From contig NZ_JBHTKH010000001.1 in the NCBI RefSeq assembly GCF_042676085.1, positions 841,272 to 905,271 of the forward strand: 64,000 nt of DNA. The letters run 5' to 3'. The notes under the pieces were generated by a model. The model had not been told where the DNA came from and searched no databases. It was given only the letters and a program-made list of their open reading frames with translations. Below are positions 16,800 to 26,268 of the stretch, in pieces (the stretch's first letter is position 1; every line of letters starts with the position of its first letter). The DNA comes from Terrabacter terrigena. Its GTDB lineage: Bacteria; Actinomycetota; Actinomycetes; Actinomycetales; Dermatophilaceae. The translations under genes and the position numbers were made by a program.

Positions 16800-18782
16800 A
16801 TGTTCGACTCAGCGTTGAGTGCCCTCCAGTCCCTGGCCCAGCCGTCACTGCTCCTCATGCTGCTCATCGGAGTGGCCGCCGGCCTGGTCATGGGGCTCAT
16901 CCCCGGCCTCGGCGGCACGGGCGCGGTCGCCATCCTGCTCCCGGTCACCTTCGGCATGGAGCCCGCCCAGGCGTTCGCCCTGCTCATCGGGGCACTGGCC
17001 GTCGTCCACACGTCCGACACCGTCTCCGCCGTCCTCCTCGGCGCGCCGGGATCGGCGTCCGCGAGCGTCACGATGCTCGACGGCTACGCCATGGCCAGGA
17101 GAGGACAGGCCAAACGCGCCCTCTCGCTGGCGTTCCTCTCGTCGATGGCCGGCGGCATCATCGGCGCCCTCGGGCTCACCCTCGCCATCCCGCTCGCAAG
17201 ACCGCTCGTGCTCTCGTTCGCGAGCCCCGAGCTGTTCATGCTGACCGTGCTCGGCGTGTCCCTCGCCGCCGTCCTGTCCCGCGGCAACGTCGTCAAGGGC
17301 GTGCTCTGCGGCCTCCTCGGCCTCCTGCTCGGCATGGTCGGCACCTCGCCCACCACCGCCGAGGAGCGGTTCACCGGCGGCAGCCTCTTCCTCGGCGACG
17401 GCCTCTCCCTCGTCGCGGTCGCCCTCGGCATCTTCGGGCTGGCCGAGATCGCCACCCGCGTCGGCCAGCGACGCACCAGCCGTAACCTCATCACCCTCGG
17501 CGGTGGGTGGGGCGCCGGCATACGCGAATGGCTCACGCACTGGACGCAGGTCGTCCGCGGGTCGCTCATCGGCATCTGGGCCGGGGTGCTGCCCGGCGTC
17601 GGCGCCACCGCCGGCACGTGGCTCGCCTACGGCCAGGCTGTCGCCACCGCGAAGGACAAGCGCAAGTTCGGCAAGGGCGACCCTCGCGGCATCGTCGGCC
17701 CGGAGAGCGCCAACAACTCCGTCGAGGCCGGCGACCTCATCCCCACGCTGCTCTTCGGCATCCCCGGGGGTGTCCCCTCCGCGATGCTGCTCGGGATGCT
17801 GCTCACCTACGGCATCCAGCCGGGGCCGTCCATCGTCACCGAGCATCTCGACCTGATGTACCTCATCATCTGGTGCTTCGCGATCGCCAGCGTCGTCGGC
17901 GCCTTCCTCTGCTTCCTCGGTACGCCGACACTGGCCAGGCTGACGAAGGTGCCGTTCGCGGTGCTCGGCCCGGGGCTGCTCGTCGTCATGCTGCTCGGCG
18001 CCTTCCAGGGCGAGGCGCAGATCGGCGACCTCTGGGTGATGATCCTGCTCGGGGTGATCGGCTGGGTGCTCAAGGCCACCGACTCGCCCCGCGCCCCCTT
18101 CCTGATCGGCTTCGTCCTCGCGATCCCGATGGAGCGCTACTACTACCTGACCGAGTCACTCAACAACGGTCTCGGCTGGATGGCGCGACCGTGGGTCATC
18201 GTGTTCCTGGCCGTGCTCGTCGGACCCGCCCTCTGGGCGGTCGTCAAGCTGGTGCGGAGGCGACGCAACCTCGCGTCCGACGACGGCCACGCCGCGGCCG
18301 CCCAGCTCATGCACTCCGACGACGAGGCAGAGACCGATGGGCTGCTGAAGAACTCCCCCTGGTCGCTGGCGGTGGCAGTCGGCGCCCTCGTCGTGTTCGC
18401 CGGCGCCCTCTGGGCGAGCAGCAGCTTCTCACCCGAGGCCGCGCTGCTGCCCCGTCTCGTGTCGGTCGCGGGTCTCGCCGTCGGCCTCGTGCTGCTGGTG
18501 CAGGAGCTGCGTCACCGTCGGACGTGGGTGCGCTGGGGTCGCCAGGAGTCACTGACGATCAACACCGCGTTGCGCACCTTCGCCGTCATGATCGCCTTCC
18601 TTGCTCTCGTGATGCTCGTCGGGTACCTCGCCGCCGTGCTCGTGTTCGTCCCGGCATACCTGCTGTTCATCGCCCGAGCACGCACGCGCACGACCATCAT
18701 CTACACGCTCGTGCTCGGCGGGGCGCTCATCGCGCTCCCCTCCCTCATCCCGGTCGCCCTGCCAACCGGGCTGCTCGGATGA
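16800..18782 (+). CDS. tctA: TctA-TctB fused permease of the tricarboxylate transporter
   Basis: A 660-residue membrane protein. Residues about 1-500 are TctA, with GLVMGLIPGLGGTGAVAILLP in the first repeat and GPESANNSVEAGDLIPTLLFGIPG in the second. After a short charged linker (RRRRNLASDDGH) the C-terminal 150 residues form the four-helix TctB subunit (SPWSLAVAVGALVVFAG through YLLFIARARTRTT), which is normally a separate gene. TGAGG precedes ATG 16800. The unit would import a tricarboxylate or similar acid driven by an ion gradient. Confidence 0.88.
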   Translation: MFDSALSALQSLAQPSLLLMLLIGVAAGLVMGLIPGLGGTGAVAILLPVTFGMEPAQAFALLIGALAVVHTSDTVSAVLLGAPGSASASVTMLDGYAMARRGQAKRALSLAFLSSMAGGIIGALGLTLAIPLARPLVLSFASPELFMLTVLGVSLAAVLSRGNVVKGVLCGLLGLLLGMVGTSPTTAEERFTGGSLFLGDGLSLVAVALGIFGLAEIATRVGQRRTSRNLITLGGGWGAGIREWLTHWTQVVRGSLIGIWAGVLPGVGATAGTWLAYGQAVATAKDKRKFGKGDPRGIVGPESANNSVEAGDLIPTLLFGIPGGVPSAMLLGMLLTYGIQPGPSIVTEHLDLMYLIIWCFAIASVVGAFLCFLGTPTLARLTKVPFAVLGPGLLVVMLLGAFQGEAQIGDLWVMILLGVIGWVLKATDSPRAPFLIGFVLAIPMERYYYLTESLNNGLGWMARPWVIVFLAVLVGPALWAVVKLVRRRRNLASDDGHAAAAQLMHSDDEAETDGLLKNSPWSLAVAVGALVVFAGALWASSSFSPEAALLPRLVSVAGLAVGLVLLVQELRHRRTWVRWGRQESLTINTALRTFAVMIAFLALVMLVGYLAAVLVFVPAYLLFIARARTRTTIIYTLVLGGALIALPSLIPVALPTGLLG

Positions 18783-18852
18783 GGCACGGCACGCTGCTCG
18801 TCCAGACCTCCCAGAGCCAGCAATGGCCCGCGACCGCCACCAGGAGAACCGC

Positions 18853-19236
18853 ATGACCATCATCGCCGTCCACTCCGCGACGGAGCCCGGACGGGCCGTG
18901 CTGGCCCACGCCGGCCGGGAGGCACTCCTGACCGGGGACGACATCGTCGTGGTCTCCGCCGACTCCCGGCACCGGCCACCCACCGTCGACGAGATCCTCG
19001 GCGACCTCGGCGAGACCGCCGAACGGCTCGACGCCGCCGGCCTGACCGTCAGCCTCGGCCACTCCCCGCTGCCCGACTCCAGCGACGCCGTCGTGCAGGT
19101 CGCGCAGCAGCACGACGCCCGCCTCATCGTCCTCGGGCTGCGTCACCGCTCGCCCGTCGGCAAGCTCATCCTCGGGAGCACCGCCCAGCGCATCCTGCTC
19201 GAGGCCACCTGCCCGGTGCTCGCCGTCAAGGCCTGA
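18853..19236 (+). CDS. Universal stress protein (UspA family)
   Basis: A 127-residue protein with the Usp fold. The ATP-binding signature is seen near the C-terminus: GLRHRSPVGKLILGSTAQRI, fitting G-2X-G-9X-G(S/T), followed by CPVLAVK. CAGGAGAACC precedes ATG 18853. It lies 70 bases after tctAB on the same strand, a placement often seen for stress proteins behind TTT transporters, so it may be part of the same operon. Confidence 0.85.
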   Translation: MTIIAVHSATEPGRAVLAHAGREALLTGDDIVVVSADSRHRPPTVDEILGDLGETAERLDAAGLTVSLGHSPLPDSSDAVVQVAQQHDARLIVLGLRHRSPVGKLILGSTAQRILLEATCPVLAVKA

Positions 19237-19597
19237 CCGGATCGGGCAGGTCGAGGTGCATCGGGCGAACAGCGGCATCCCGGGTGTAGCCCCCTCCACG
19301 AGGCGACGCCCGGGACACCGACGGCACCGTACCCACTGGCGCATGTCCCGTACGTCAGGACGCACGCCCACCGCACGGGCCAGCAGTCACGAGCCGAACT
19401 CCGGGCACATCGCGTCGAGTCGTCACCGATCGAGAGCGGTGGAGGAAGTCGACACCGCCGCCCCTGCTGGTTGAAGGGCGACGCTGCCGCAGCCTTCAAG
19501 TACCCAGACCTCAGCGGACCACGCGGACCACGCACCGCCAGTGAAGTGCCCCGCCCTGGAGCTGTGGGCAGGATCGCTCACTTCTGCACGTCGAGCG
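19237..19597. other. Gene-free stretch
   Basis: About 360 bases between convergent genes. Only weak overlapping reading frames without ribosome binding sites are present, and no clear terminator hairpin was found. Confidence 0.4.
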
Positions 19598-19924
19598 CTA
19601 CGCCGGCGTTCCCGAGCTCCCGGACTCGCTCGCGGAGTGACTCGCGGCTGTCGGCAGGCACCCCTGCTCGATGACGTCGAGGGCGAGGGCGCTCAGCTTG
19701 CGGTTCTGGTTCTGGCTGGCCGTGCGCAGCATCTCGAAGGCCGCGTCCCGGCTGACCTTGTGCATGGCCATCAGGACTCCCATGGCCGCCCCGATGTCGC
19801 GGCTGTGCACGAGCGCCGTCTCGAGGTGGTGGACCTTCTGCTGCGACCGCTCCAGGGCGTGCCGCAGCTGGTCCAGCTCGTCCTGGTCGGGGGTGATGAG
19901 TACGAGAGCAGAACTTCGTCCCAT
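19598..19924 (-). CDS. ANTAR-domain RNA-binding protein
   Basis: A 108-residue protein. A short coiled-coil N-terminus (DELDQLRHALERSQQKVHHL) precedes an ANTAR domain: DIGAAMGVLMAMHKVSRDAA followed by FEMLRTASQNQNRKLSALA. ANTAR domains bind paired-hexaloop RNA and relieve transcription termination, usually with an attached sensor. Here no sensor is fused, so it may depend on a partner. AAGG lies upstream of ATG 19924. It is the first of three ANTAR genes within 4.3 kb. Confidence 0.82.
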   Translation of the reverse strand: MGRSSALVLITPDQDELDQLRHALERSQQKVHHLETALVHSRDIGAAMGVLMAMHKVSRDAAFEMLRTASQNQNRKLSALALDVIEQGCLPTAASHSASESGSSGTPA

Positions 19925-20088
19925 GACTGCGCCTTCGGGGTTGAGGAGCGGGCGACGGCACGTGTCTGGACCCCGGATGCTCCAACACCCCATCGTATTC
20001 GGGTTCGGCTGCGCGCAGGGCCTTGCGAGTGACGCGGTCGGCGCGAGCTCAGGTGCCGTCGCCGGCCTGCTGAGGCCGGTCGGTACAC

Positions 20089-20295
20089 CTAGCCCCGGCG
20101 CTTCGCCGCGGACGCTCGGCGAGTGTCGGACGTCATGGTGTGCTCCTCCAGCCATTGCATGAACAGCATGAGAGCGAAACCGATCAGCGGGGCGGTCAAC
20201 GTCAGGACGATCATCGAAAAGCTCCATCGCGCGTCGTACCAGAGCATCCGCCCCGAAAGATGTCTGACAGTCCTTGTTGTGTCGACGTACCCCAT
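20089..20295 (-). CDS. Small single-pass membrane protein
   Basis: A 68-residue protein with one hydrophobic helix (FSMIVLTLTAPLIGFALMLF), an aromatic N-terminal segment (GRMLWYDARW) and a basic C-terminal tail. GAGGG lies just before ATG 20295. No family is recognised. It sits between the ANTAR gene and a secreted protein on the same strand. Confidence 0.5.
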   Translation of the reverse strand: MGYVDTTRTVRHLSGRMLWYDARWSFSMIVLTLTAPLIGFALMLFMQWLEEHTMTSDTRRASAAKRRG

Positions 20296-20541
20296 CCCGC
20301 CCTCGTCAACCACCGCACGGAACGGGGCAAGCCCCTCATGGGGACGCCCCCTGTGGCGCCTGCCCGTGGATGCGTACCTGTCCGGCAAGCAGTGCGACCG
20401 TGCGGTCTCGAGCTAGCTTTGGTCGGGCCATCCGACCGCAACGGTGGGTACCCGCGCGGTCTCGGGTCGGCCCGCTCCAGGGCAGGGAGAAGGGAGCCGA
20501 GCATCACCGATGATGCTGACGCCACACGGTCTTCCGTGTGT

Positions 20542-21543
20542 TCAGTGCTGAGCGATGATCGGGCAGTTGACGATGAAACCGCTCGCACCCCACGGTCCTG
20601 AAGGAAAGGCAGTGACAAGACCTGCCTTGGCCAGGTCGGCGATCCGTGTGAACTCGGTCTGCAGGGTCGGAGTCTGACCGGGTGCCCAGGTCGTCAGGTG
20701 CACGTCCCACAGCGGGCTGTAGCGTCCTTGGTTCGGCGTCCACGCCAGCACGTTCAGCGGTGAACCCTCACCCAGCAGGGCCGAGTTCAGGCCCTGACGG
20801 TCGGGGTCGCCCACGCCCGTCCTGCCGTTCGTGAACGCCGCCAGGCTTGCCCGTGCCGAGTCGGTGCCGTCGCCATCGGCGAACGGTGCGGCGTTCAGGG
20901 CCGGCGCGAAGGTCACGTCCTCGATGGCGGCAGCGCCCGCGTCACTGGAGTCGGTCGAGGCGTAGACGACGGCGTTGCCCCGCGCGAAGCCGTCGGTGAG
21001 CTCGTACCGGACCGTGCGCCCGGCAACGTCCAGGACGGTCACCTTGTCGGCACGCCCAGTCGAGTTCGCCAGCTGCGGGGCGTTGAGGACAGCCCCGTCC
21101 GGCAGCTCGACGAGCGGGCTGTACCCGGGCTCGCCGACCGCTCCGGGCGCAGCAGCCGCGGGTGGGAACCCACTCGGACCGGGCGCGACGACGTGCTGGG
21201 GGCCGAAGTCGACCGTGGCAGGGAAGACGACTGTGCCGTCGCGGTCGACCGTGACCTTCTGCACCGCGTCAGTTCCGAGTGCGTTCCTGAGCTTCTGGGA
21301 GACCGAGGCACGCCAGGTCGCGGCGTGGGCCGAGTCGGAGGCCTCGGTGACGACGAACCACACGGTCTGGTCACCGGAACGGCCGCGATGCAACGGAAGA
21401 GTGACGGTGTGGTCAGCGTTCACGGTCGCACTGGGCACGAACACCTTGGCGGAGTCACCCGTCGCCGCGCCAGCAGTGGCAAGGCCGATCCCACCGGTCA
21501 GCACGACCGCGGTGAGAGCGCCGAGGAGGGGAGGTACGCGCAT
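20542..21543 (-). CDS. Secreted protein of unknown function
   Basis: A 333-residue exported protein. A Sec signal (LLGALTAVVLTGGIGLATAG) is followed by a mature part rich in Ala, Val, Thr and Asp. Distinct segments are FVPSATVNADHTVTLPLH, GYSPLVELPDGAVLN, NQGRYSPLWDVHLTTW and the C-terminal FIVNCPIIAQH with the only cysteine. Two SPL-containing segments in similar surroundings (YSPLVELP, YSPLWDVH) hint at an internal repeat. AGGAAGG precedes ATG 21543. I do not recognise a known domain. Confidence 0.7.
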   Translation of the reverse strand: MRVPPLLGALTAVVLTGGIGLATAGAATGDSAKVFVPSATVNADHTVTLPLHRGRSGDQTVWFVVTEASDSAHAATWRASVSQKLRNALGTDAVQKVTVDRDGTVVFPATVDFGPQHVVAPGPSGFPPAAAAPGAVGEPGYSPLVELPDGAVLNAPQLANSTGRADKVTVLDVAGRTVRYELTDGFARGNAVVYASTDSSDAGAAAIEDVTFAPALNAAPFADGDGTDSARASLAAFTNGRTGVGDPDRQGLNSALLGEGSPLNVLAWTPNQGRYSPLWDVHLTTWAPGQTPTLQTEFTRIADLAKAGLVTAFPSGPWGASGFIVNCPIIAQH

Positions 21544-21717
21544 GATGGTCCTTCCTGAGGGGAGGCGCGGAAGGCGCCCACCCACCAGAGAAGCACCACG
21601 CCACCGAACGCGTCCACGCTTCGAGCCACCTCCGCCCGCAGGTGCCCGAGTTGCCGCCGTGCGTCCTCGACGATGTCCTTGGCGGTGTCCTCGAGCTGGC
21701 GACCTCCGGCCGTCGAG

Positions 21718-22002
21718 TCAGCGCCGTAGAGCTCGGCTCGGACCGCTCTTGCCGTCGCGGATCGCCTTCTGCAGGCGCAGGTCGTCCCGCAGCATCGGCG
21801 GCAGCGGCAGACCACGTCTGACGAGCTCGGCGGCGTACCTCTCCATGGATTGGAGCAGCACGCCACGTGCAGCCAGCAACAGCGCCGGATCGACCTTCCC
21901 GGTTCGTTGGGCGTGCACGTCATCACGAGCAGCGCGGACACGCGACAGGAGTTCGGTCAGCTGCACTCGAGGGGGCGTCGGAACGGGCCGATCGCCGGGC
22001 AT
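21718..22002 (-). CDS. Small helical protein, unknown
   Basis: A 94-residue, Arg-rich, helical protein (ARGVLLQSMERYAAELVRRG, LRDDLRLQKAIRDGK). GGAGTG lies six bases before ATG 22002. It sits between a secreted protein and a GAF-ANTAR gene on the same strand. No family can be named. Confidence 0.55.
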   Translation of the reverse strand: MPGDRPVPTPPRVQLTELLSRVRAARDDVHAQRTGKVDPALLLAARGVLLQSMERYAAELVRRGLPLPPMLRDDLRLQKAIRDGKSGPSRALRR

Positions 22003-22201
22003 CGACACTCCGATCTGTCGTCGCAAGGAGCGCCGACCACATCCCAGAGTACGCCCGGTGGGCCTCGTCCCGATCGACGGGTTTCCGTCTGGCAGGTCGG
22101 GGAGGTTGCCACACCCCCGTGACTCGCGTGGGGTGACGAGCGGCGGCTGCGCTTCCCGGGAAGGGGTGGCTCCCAAGGGTCGGTCCGTCCTCGGGGACAC
22201 G

Positions 22202-22906
22202 TCATGACCCGTTCTGTTGCTCCAGCTCGTCGACGATGAACTTGGCCAGGGCCAGGACGTGGATGCCGGCTCGTGCCGCCGATTGGACGAGCCTTTCTCT
22301 GGCAGCGTCGGGCGCAAGCCCGTACCGAGCGACGAACACCCCGACCGCCATCTCCACCAGCGTCACGTCCGCGATACGACCCGGTGCCTTCGCCGCCTCG
22401 AGTCGTGTCGCGAACGACAAGTCAGCGTTCGCAACCGCACCCGGGGCCCATGCCCCGAAGACGTTGGCGACGGCTTGGTGGCGTCCACGGAAGGTGTCCT
22501 GGCGACTTCCGTACACGTTGACTCCGGCGATGACGTTCCCACCTCGGATGATCGGCAGTGACAGTGTGCTGAGCACTCCCTTTGCCGCACCCGCCCGGCC
22601 GAAGAGCACCCACGACTGCTCGTCGAGTGGATCCTCACGACCGAACTCGAGCGGCTTGCCTTCGCTCAGGGCGTCCTCGCACGGACCGCCGCCGAGGTAC
22701 TGAACCGCATCGAGGAGGCGGAGGGACGGCTGCGAGGAGACGAATGTCAGGGTGATGCCCTCGGCAAAGACTCCAAGGCTGAAACCAATGGCGGTGGGGG
22801 CTGCTGCTGTCAGGTCGGTGCCCGCTCGGCGCATGTCGTCCGCCAAGTAGGAATCCTCGGTCCCCAGTAGCTGCAACGCGGCCTCTGTTTCCGGAACTGG
22901 CTCCAC
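22202..22906 (-). CDS. GAF-ANTAR regulator
   Basis: A 234-residue protein. Residues about 35-165 form a GAF sensor domain (GGGPCEDALSEGK, GAAKGVLSTLSLPIIRGG, IAGVNVYGS). The C-terminal 55 residues form an ANTAR domain of divergent type (TLVEMAVGVFVARYGLAPDA). GTG 22906 is preferred because AGAGG lies seven bases upstream; ATG 22957 in the same frame has no site. The gene diverges from the GAF-ANTAR gene at 23113, so the two share a control region. Such proteins act as transcription antiterminators in response to a signal bound by the GAF domain. Confidence 0.8.
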   Translation of the reverse strand: MEPVPETEAALQLLGTEDSYLADDMRRAGTDLTAAAPTAIGFSLGVFAEGITLTFVSSQPSLRLLDAVQYLGGGPCEDALSEGKPLEFGREDPLDEQSWVLFGRAGAAKGVLSTLSLPIIRGGNVIAGVNVYGSRQDTFRGRHQAVANVFGAWAPGAVANADLSFATRLEAAKAPGRIADVTLVEMAVGVFVARYGLAPDAARERLVQSAARAGIHVLALAKFIVDELEQQNGS

Positions 22907-23112
22907 GAGTACACCTCTCGCCTCAGACTCAACGTCGAGGTCCCACTGACGTCCCATCGTTGTCGAGGGTTGCACGCAGGAGTCGCATGGGTACGGTAAG
23001 GGGACCCTCGTGTCGGATCCGTACCCACCCCGAGAGTGACGTGTCAGTCGGCCGCCGCTGACAACTGTGCGCACGCCGCCGAGCCAGGTCCGGAGGAGAC
23101 GGAGTCCCGCAG

Positions 23113-23868
23113 ATGGAAGACACGAGAAGAAGCCCCAGGACGAACTCAGAGCTGACCGAACATCTGAGTCGCGTGGCGCAGGACTTCCAGAGCCTGGGCC
23201 AGCAGCTCTCCCGGTCGACCCAGTCGAATGCGTTCGAAGCGGTCACGAGGCTGGCCGCTGAGCGCATTCCCGCTGCCAGGACCGTGAGCATCACCACGTA
23301 CAAGCATGACCGCTTCATGACGGCCGCCGCCACGGATGACGTGGCGCGGCAAGCGGACGCCATCCAGTACAGCTTGGGGTCCGGACCGTGCATCGACGCG
23401 ATCGTTGACGACACCGTGTACCAGCCGAAGGACCTCGCTGCGGACGACCGCTGGCCTGAGTACGGGCAGCGCGTCGTGTCAGAACTCGGGCTGCGCAGCA
23501 TGCTGTCGTATCGAATGCATCTGGACCTGGCCGGCGTCATCGCCGGCCTCAACCTGTACGCCGAGGAGGACAACGCCTTCGACGACCGCGACCTCGCGGA
23601 GGGCCTGCTGCTCGTCACACACGCAGCGCAGGCGGTCACCGCCGCCCACCTCCGCGACAAGGCAGACAACCTGGAACGCGCCCTGGCAACCAACCGCGAC
23701 ATCGGAACGGCGATCGGGGTACTGATGGCCCAGCACCGGCTCACCAGAGAACAGTCCTTCGACCTGCTTCGGATCGCCAGTCAGAACACCAACCGCAAAC
23801 TGAACGAGGTGGCTCTGGACGTCATCGACACCGGGGCGGTCGACATCACCCCGCACAGCCGCAAGTGA
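23113..23868 (+). CDS. GAF-ANTAR regulator
   Basis: A 251-residue protein: a GAF domain at about residues 40-180 (SLGSGPCIDAIVDDTVYQPK, DDRWPEYGQRVV, GVIAGLNLYAEED) followed by a canonical ANTAR domain (NRDIGTAIGVLMAQHRLTRE, then LLRIASQNTNRKLNEVA). The ANTAR helix bundle closely matches that of the 19598 gene. It is expected to bind two-hairpin leader RNA and allow read-through on signal perception. Confidence 0.88.
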   Translation: MEDTRRSPRTNSELTEHLSRVAQDFQSLGQQLSRSTQSNAFEAVTRLAAERIPAARTVSITTYKHDRFMTAAATDDVARQADAIQYSLGSGPCIDAIVDDTVYQPKDLAADDRWPEYGQRVVSELGLRSMLSYRMHLDLAGVIAGLNLYAEEDNAFDDRDLAEGLLLVTHAAQAVTAAHLRDKADNLERALATNRDIGTAIGVLMAQHRLTREQSFDLLRIASQNTNRKLNEVALDVIDTGAVDITPHSRK

Positions 23869-24346
23869 TGCAGACCAGCGATCCCCGGTAGGTGAGCTCG
23901 CCACTCGAGTCTTCAGGCTTGGGTCAGGCGCAGTGCCGGGTGTTCCGAAGCGGTGCGCGCTGGGCGAGACAGACCCGGCCCGCGTGAACCCGTACGCCGT
24001 CGAGGCGTAGGCGTCGCGCTACGTGATGAGCGTCAGGCGCAAGAAGGAACACGCGGGCCGGGCAGCCTTGAGAACGGAAAGCGATGTAGAGCTGCTCTCA
24101 GGACACCACCGCCTCACTGACTCGGCTTGGGGACCGAGACGGGATCTCGTGGCCGCGCCGACGACCGCTCAGACCCTGCTCGGTCACTCCGTCTTCGTAC
24201 TGCGCTCCTACCGGCATCCGCGAACCGCGAACGCCAAGGATCTCTGTCAGGTGCAATAGATTTGTTGTAGCACGCGTGGCATGCTGAAGCAAGAGGGACA
24301 ACACGGCCCCGAGGATGGTGGATGCCATCAGATTGGAGGCTTTCCG
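23869..24346. other. Gene-free stretch
   Basis: About 480 bases without a supported gene. A 78-codon frame at 24023-24259 lacks a convincing ribosome binding site and protein-like pattern. An AT-richer patch at 24253-24275 probably holds the promoter of the small gene at 24347. Confidence 0.4.
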
Positions 24347-24562
24347 ATGACGGCACAGCGCCCTGACCCCCGTGTCGACGTCGCCGAGGCAGACCTGCTC
24401 GAGCAGGAGACGCCCGTGGCGCCTCTCGAGACCGACGAGGGCGTCGCCGAGGCGAGGTCCCTTCCCGCCCCAGGCACCGACTCCGCGGACGTGGTGGATC
24501 GTCTTGAACAGCTTCAGGACGTGGCCGACGCGGACGACGAGGAGTACCCGCACGAGGTCTAG
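24347..24562 (+). CDS. Small acidic protein
   Basis: A 71-residue, very acidic protein (DPRVDVAEADLLEQETPV; C-terminus DADDEEYPHEV). GGAGG seven bases before ATG 24347 makes it a confident gene. Similar short acidic proteins with an EADLLEQ-like segment occur in actinomycetes, with no known function. It stands alone between gene-free stretches. Confidence 0.65.
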   Translation: MTAQRPDPRVDVAEADLLEQETPVAPLETDEGVAEARSLPAPGTDSADVVDRLEQLQDVADADDEEYPHEV

Positions 24563-25028
24563 CTCGTCACCGAAGGGTGGCAGGTAGGGGCCGTGACCCG
24601 CGCGTCGCGGGGCTACCCCTCACCGCCTTGGTCCGCGTCGTCGTCACTGTCGTGGCGCTCGTCCTCCAGCGCCTGCACGAGAAGGTGGGCCCGCTCATCG
24701 CGACCCAGTGTGTCCGTGTCCTCGTGGCCGTGCATCGCCTGCGCGAGAGCCCACTCCGGCAGGTCGAGGTCAGGTCCCTCAGCTGCTGAGCCCATCGCTG
24801 CCATCCGTTCCGTCGCGGCCCCTACACGGTCTCGACCGAGTGGCAGGCGAGCGACACCTCCCCAGTGTGCGCCTCCGTGGCAACGCGGTACAACGACGAC
24901 TGGTCCACGGGTATGAGCCGTCGGGGCGGGAAGCGGCCGACCCGCACCGACAGGTAACACGGGGAAGTAGGGTTGGGCTGTCTCGCACACCGGAACTGTC
25001 TCGGACCGCGAGGGAGCCGAGGTCTCGA
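24563..25028. other. Gene-free stretch
   Basis: About 465 bases without a frame that has both a ribosome binding site and protein-like composition. Confidence 0.4.
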
Positions 25029-25259
25029 ATGTCCACCGATCCGTTCGAGGGGCTCACTCCTGCAAGCGGTTCGTGGGCTGTTGTGGGAGACGCTGCGTCG
25101 TGCACGACTGACGACCTGGGGCTGCCCCCCATCGCCGCCAGTCGCAGACCGGGCGACTCGACCGACGAGTCCAGCTGGGGATGCCTGGCGTGGTCCGGAT
25201 CAAGCCTCCCCGTCACGGAAGGTCATTCACTGACGGTGCGAACGAGGGTCAAGACATGA
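25029..25259 (+). CDS. Possible small protein coupled to the next gene
   Basis: A 76-codon frame (MSTDPFEGLTPASGSWAVVG) with GAGG seven bases upstream. Its TGA stop overlaps the ATG of the next gene (ATGA at 25256), the pattern of translational coupling. It contains two cysteines and no recognisable motif. The overlap is the main support; it could still be a chance frame. Confidence 0.4.
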   Translation: MSTDPFEGLTPASGSWAVVGDAASCTTDDLGLPPIAASRRPGDSTDESSWGCLAWSGSSLPVTEGHSLTVRTRVKT

Positions 25260-25630
25260 TGCGCCGCCTGATCGTGCTGGACCTCTTCTCCGGGCCCGGT
25301 TGGCGCGACGCATCGAACATGGTCGGGCACGTTCCGCCCGGTGACGCCGGAGCATGGCTGTTCATCCAGGCAGACCGCATCGAAGTCGTGGCCGGTGAGC
25401 CCGACGACGCGCAGCTGCTACGGGATGCAGACGACGGGGGGCCGTCCTTCTACTGCCGTGCCTGGCGCACCACCTCGGGGCCCGACCGACCGACGGTCCA
25501 CACCGTGGCCTCGGGCGACGCCGACCTCTACGAGGAGGTCCTGTTGAGCGTCGGTTTCCGGACCGGAGAGCCGGAGGGGATCCGGCTGGAGCAGGATGAG
25601 TCCGGCGCCTTCTGGGGCTACTACGCCTGA
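25256..25630 (+). CDS. Hypothetical protein
   Basis: A 124-residue protein, probably alpha/beta (MMRRLIVLDLFSGPGWRDAS; C-terminus DESGAFWGYYA), with many acidic and aromatic residues. GAGGG lies nine bases upstream. No known family. Directly behind it are two short direct repeats of CCTACTCCTGGGACA, the second overlapping the end of the degenerate glucosidase fragment on the other strand. Confidence 0.6.
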   Translation: MMRRLIVLDLFSGPGWRDASNMVGHVPPGDAGAWLFIQADRIEVVAGEPDDAQLLRDADDGGPSFYCRAWRTTSGPDRPTVHTVASGDADLYEEVLLSVGFRTGEPEGIRLEQDESGAFWGYYA

Positions 25631-25692
25631 GGGCGCGACAACCCCCTACTCCTCGCCACCTGCTCCTGACCTACTACTCCTGGGACACCGAC

Positions 25693-26268
25693 CTACTCCT
25701 GGGACAGCGGCCGGAACCAGGCCGCGGCCTCCGGCGACAGCAGGCTGGTGGTCGTTCCGGCGGAAACCCGCCCGGGCTCGCTGTTCAGGATGAGTCGCCC
25801 CGGGATCGGTGCTGGGCGCGAGGAGAAGTTGATCAGGCAGTGCCATTCGTCGGATCGCGCGAAGCGCAGGACCTGAGGGTCGCCGGTGTCGATCCACGAG
25901 AAGTGTTCGCAGTCCGCGAGGTCGCGGCGTAGGGCAATCGCTCGACGGTAGAGCTCGAGCGAGCTGTCGAGGTGGCCGCTCTGGGACGAGGCGGCGTAGT
26001 CGGTGAACCACGGGGGTTGCGGTAGCCAGGACCCGTTGCCCCCGAAGCCGAACGAGCTGCCGTCCGGGGTCCAGGGCAGAGGGACCCGGCAGCCGTCACG
26101 CCCCTTGAGGCGGTGACCCGTGCGTTCGTAGACCGGGTCCTGCAGGGCGTCGGCGGGCAGGTCAGCGACCTCGAGCAGTCCCAGCTCCTCGCCCTGGTAG
26201 AGGTATGCGGATCCCGGCAGGGCGAGCATCATGACGGTGGCCGCACGCGCCCGACCGCCGCGGTGACC
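25693..26268 (-). pseudogene. C-terminal fragment of a GH13 alpha-glucosidase
   Basis: About 190 codons correspond to the C-terminal part of an oligo-1,6-/alpha-glucosidase: RARAATVMMLALPGSAYLYQ, then GEELGL, and further on WFTDYAASSQSGHLDSSLEL with a final beta-domain. The catalytic TIM-barrel part containing the nucleophile Asp and acid/base Glu is missing upstream, where the frame becomes low-complexity Arg/Ala sequence. It is a broken gene that ends in a normal stop. Confidence 0.75.

Noticed and set aside
24023..24259. 78-codon plus-strand frame
   Set aside because: No ribosome binding site, no recognisable pattern, and it lies in a gene-poor stretch.
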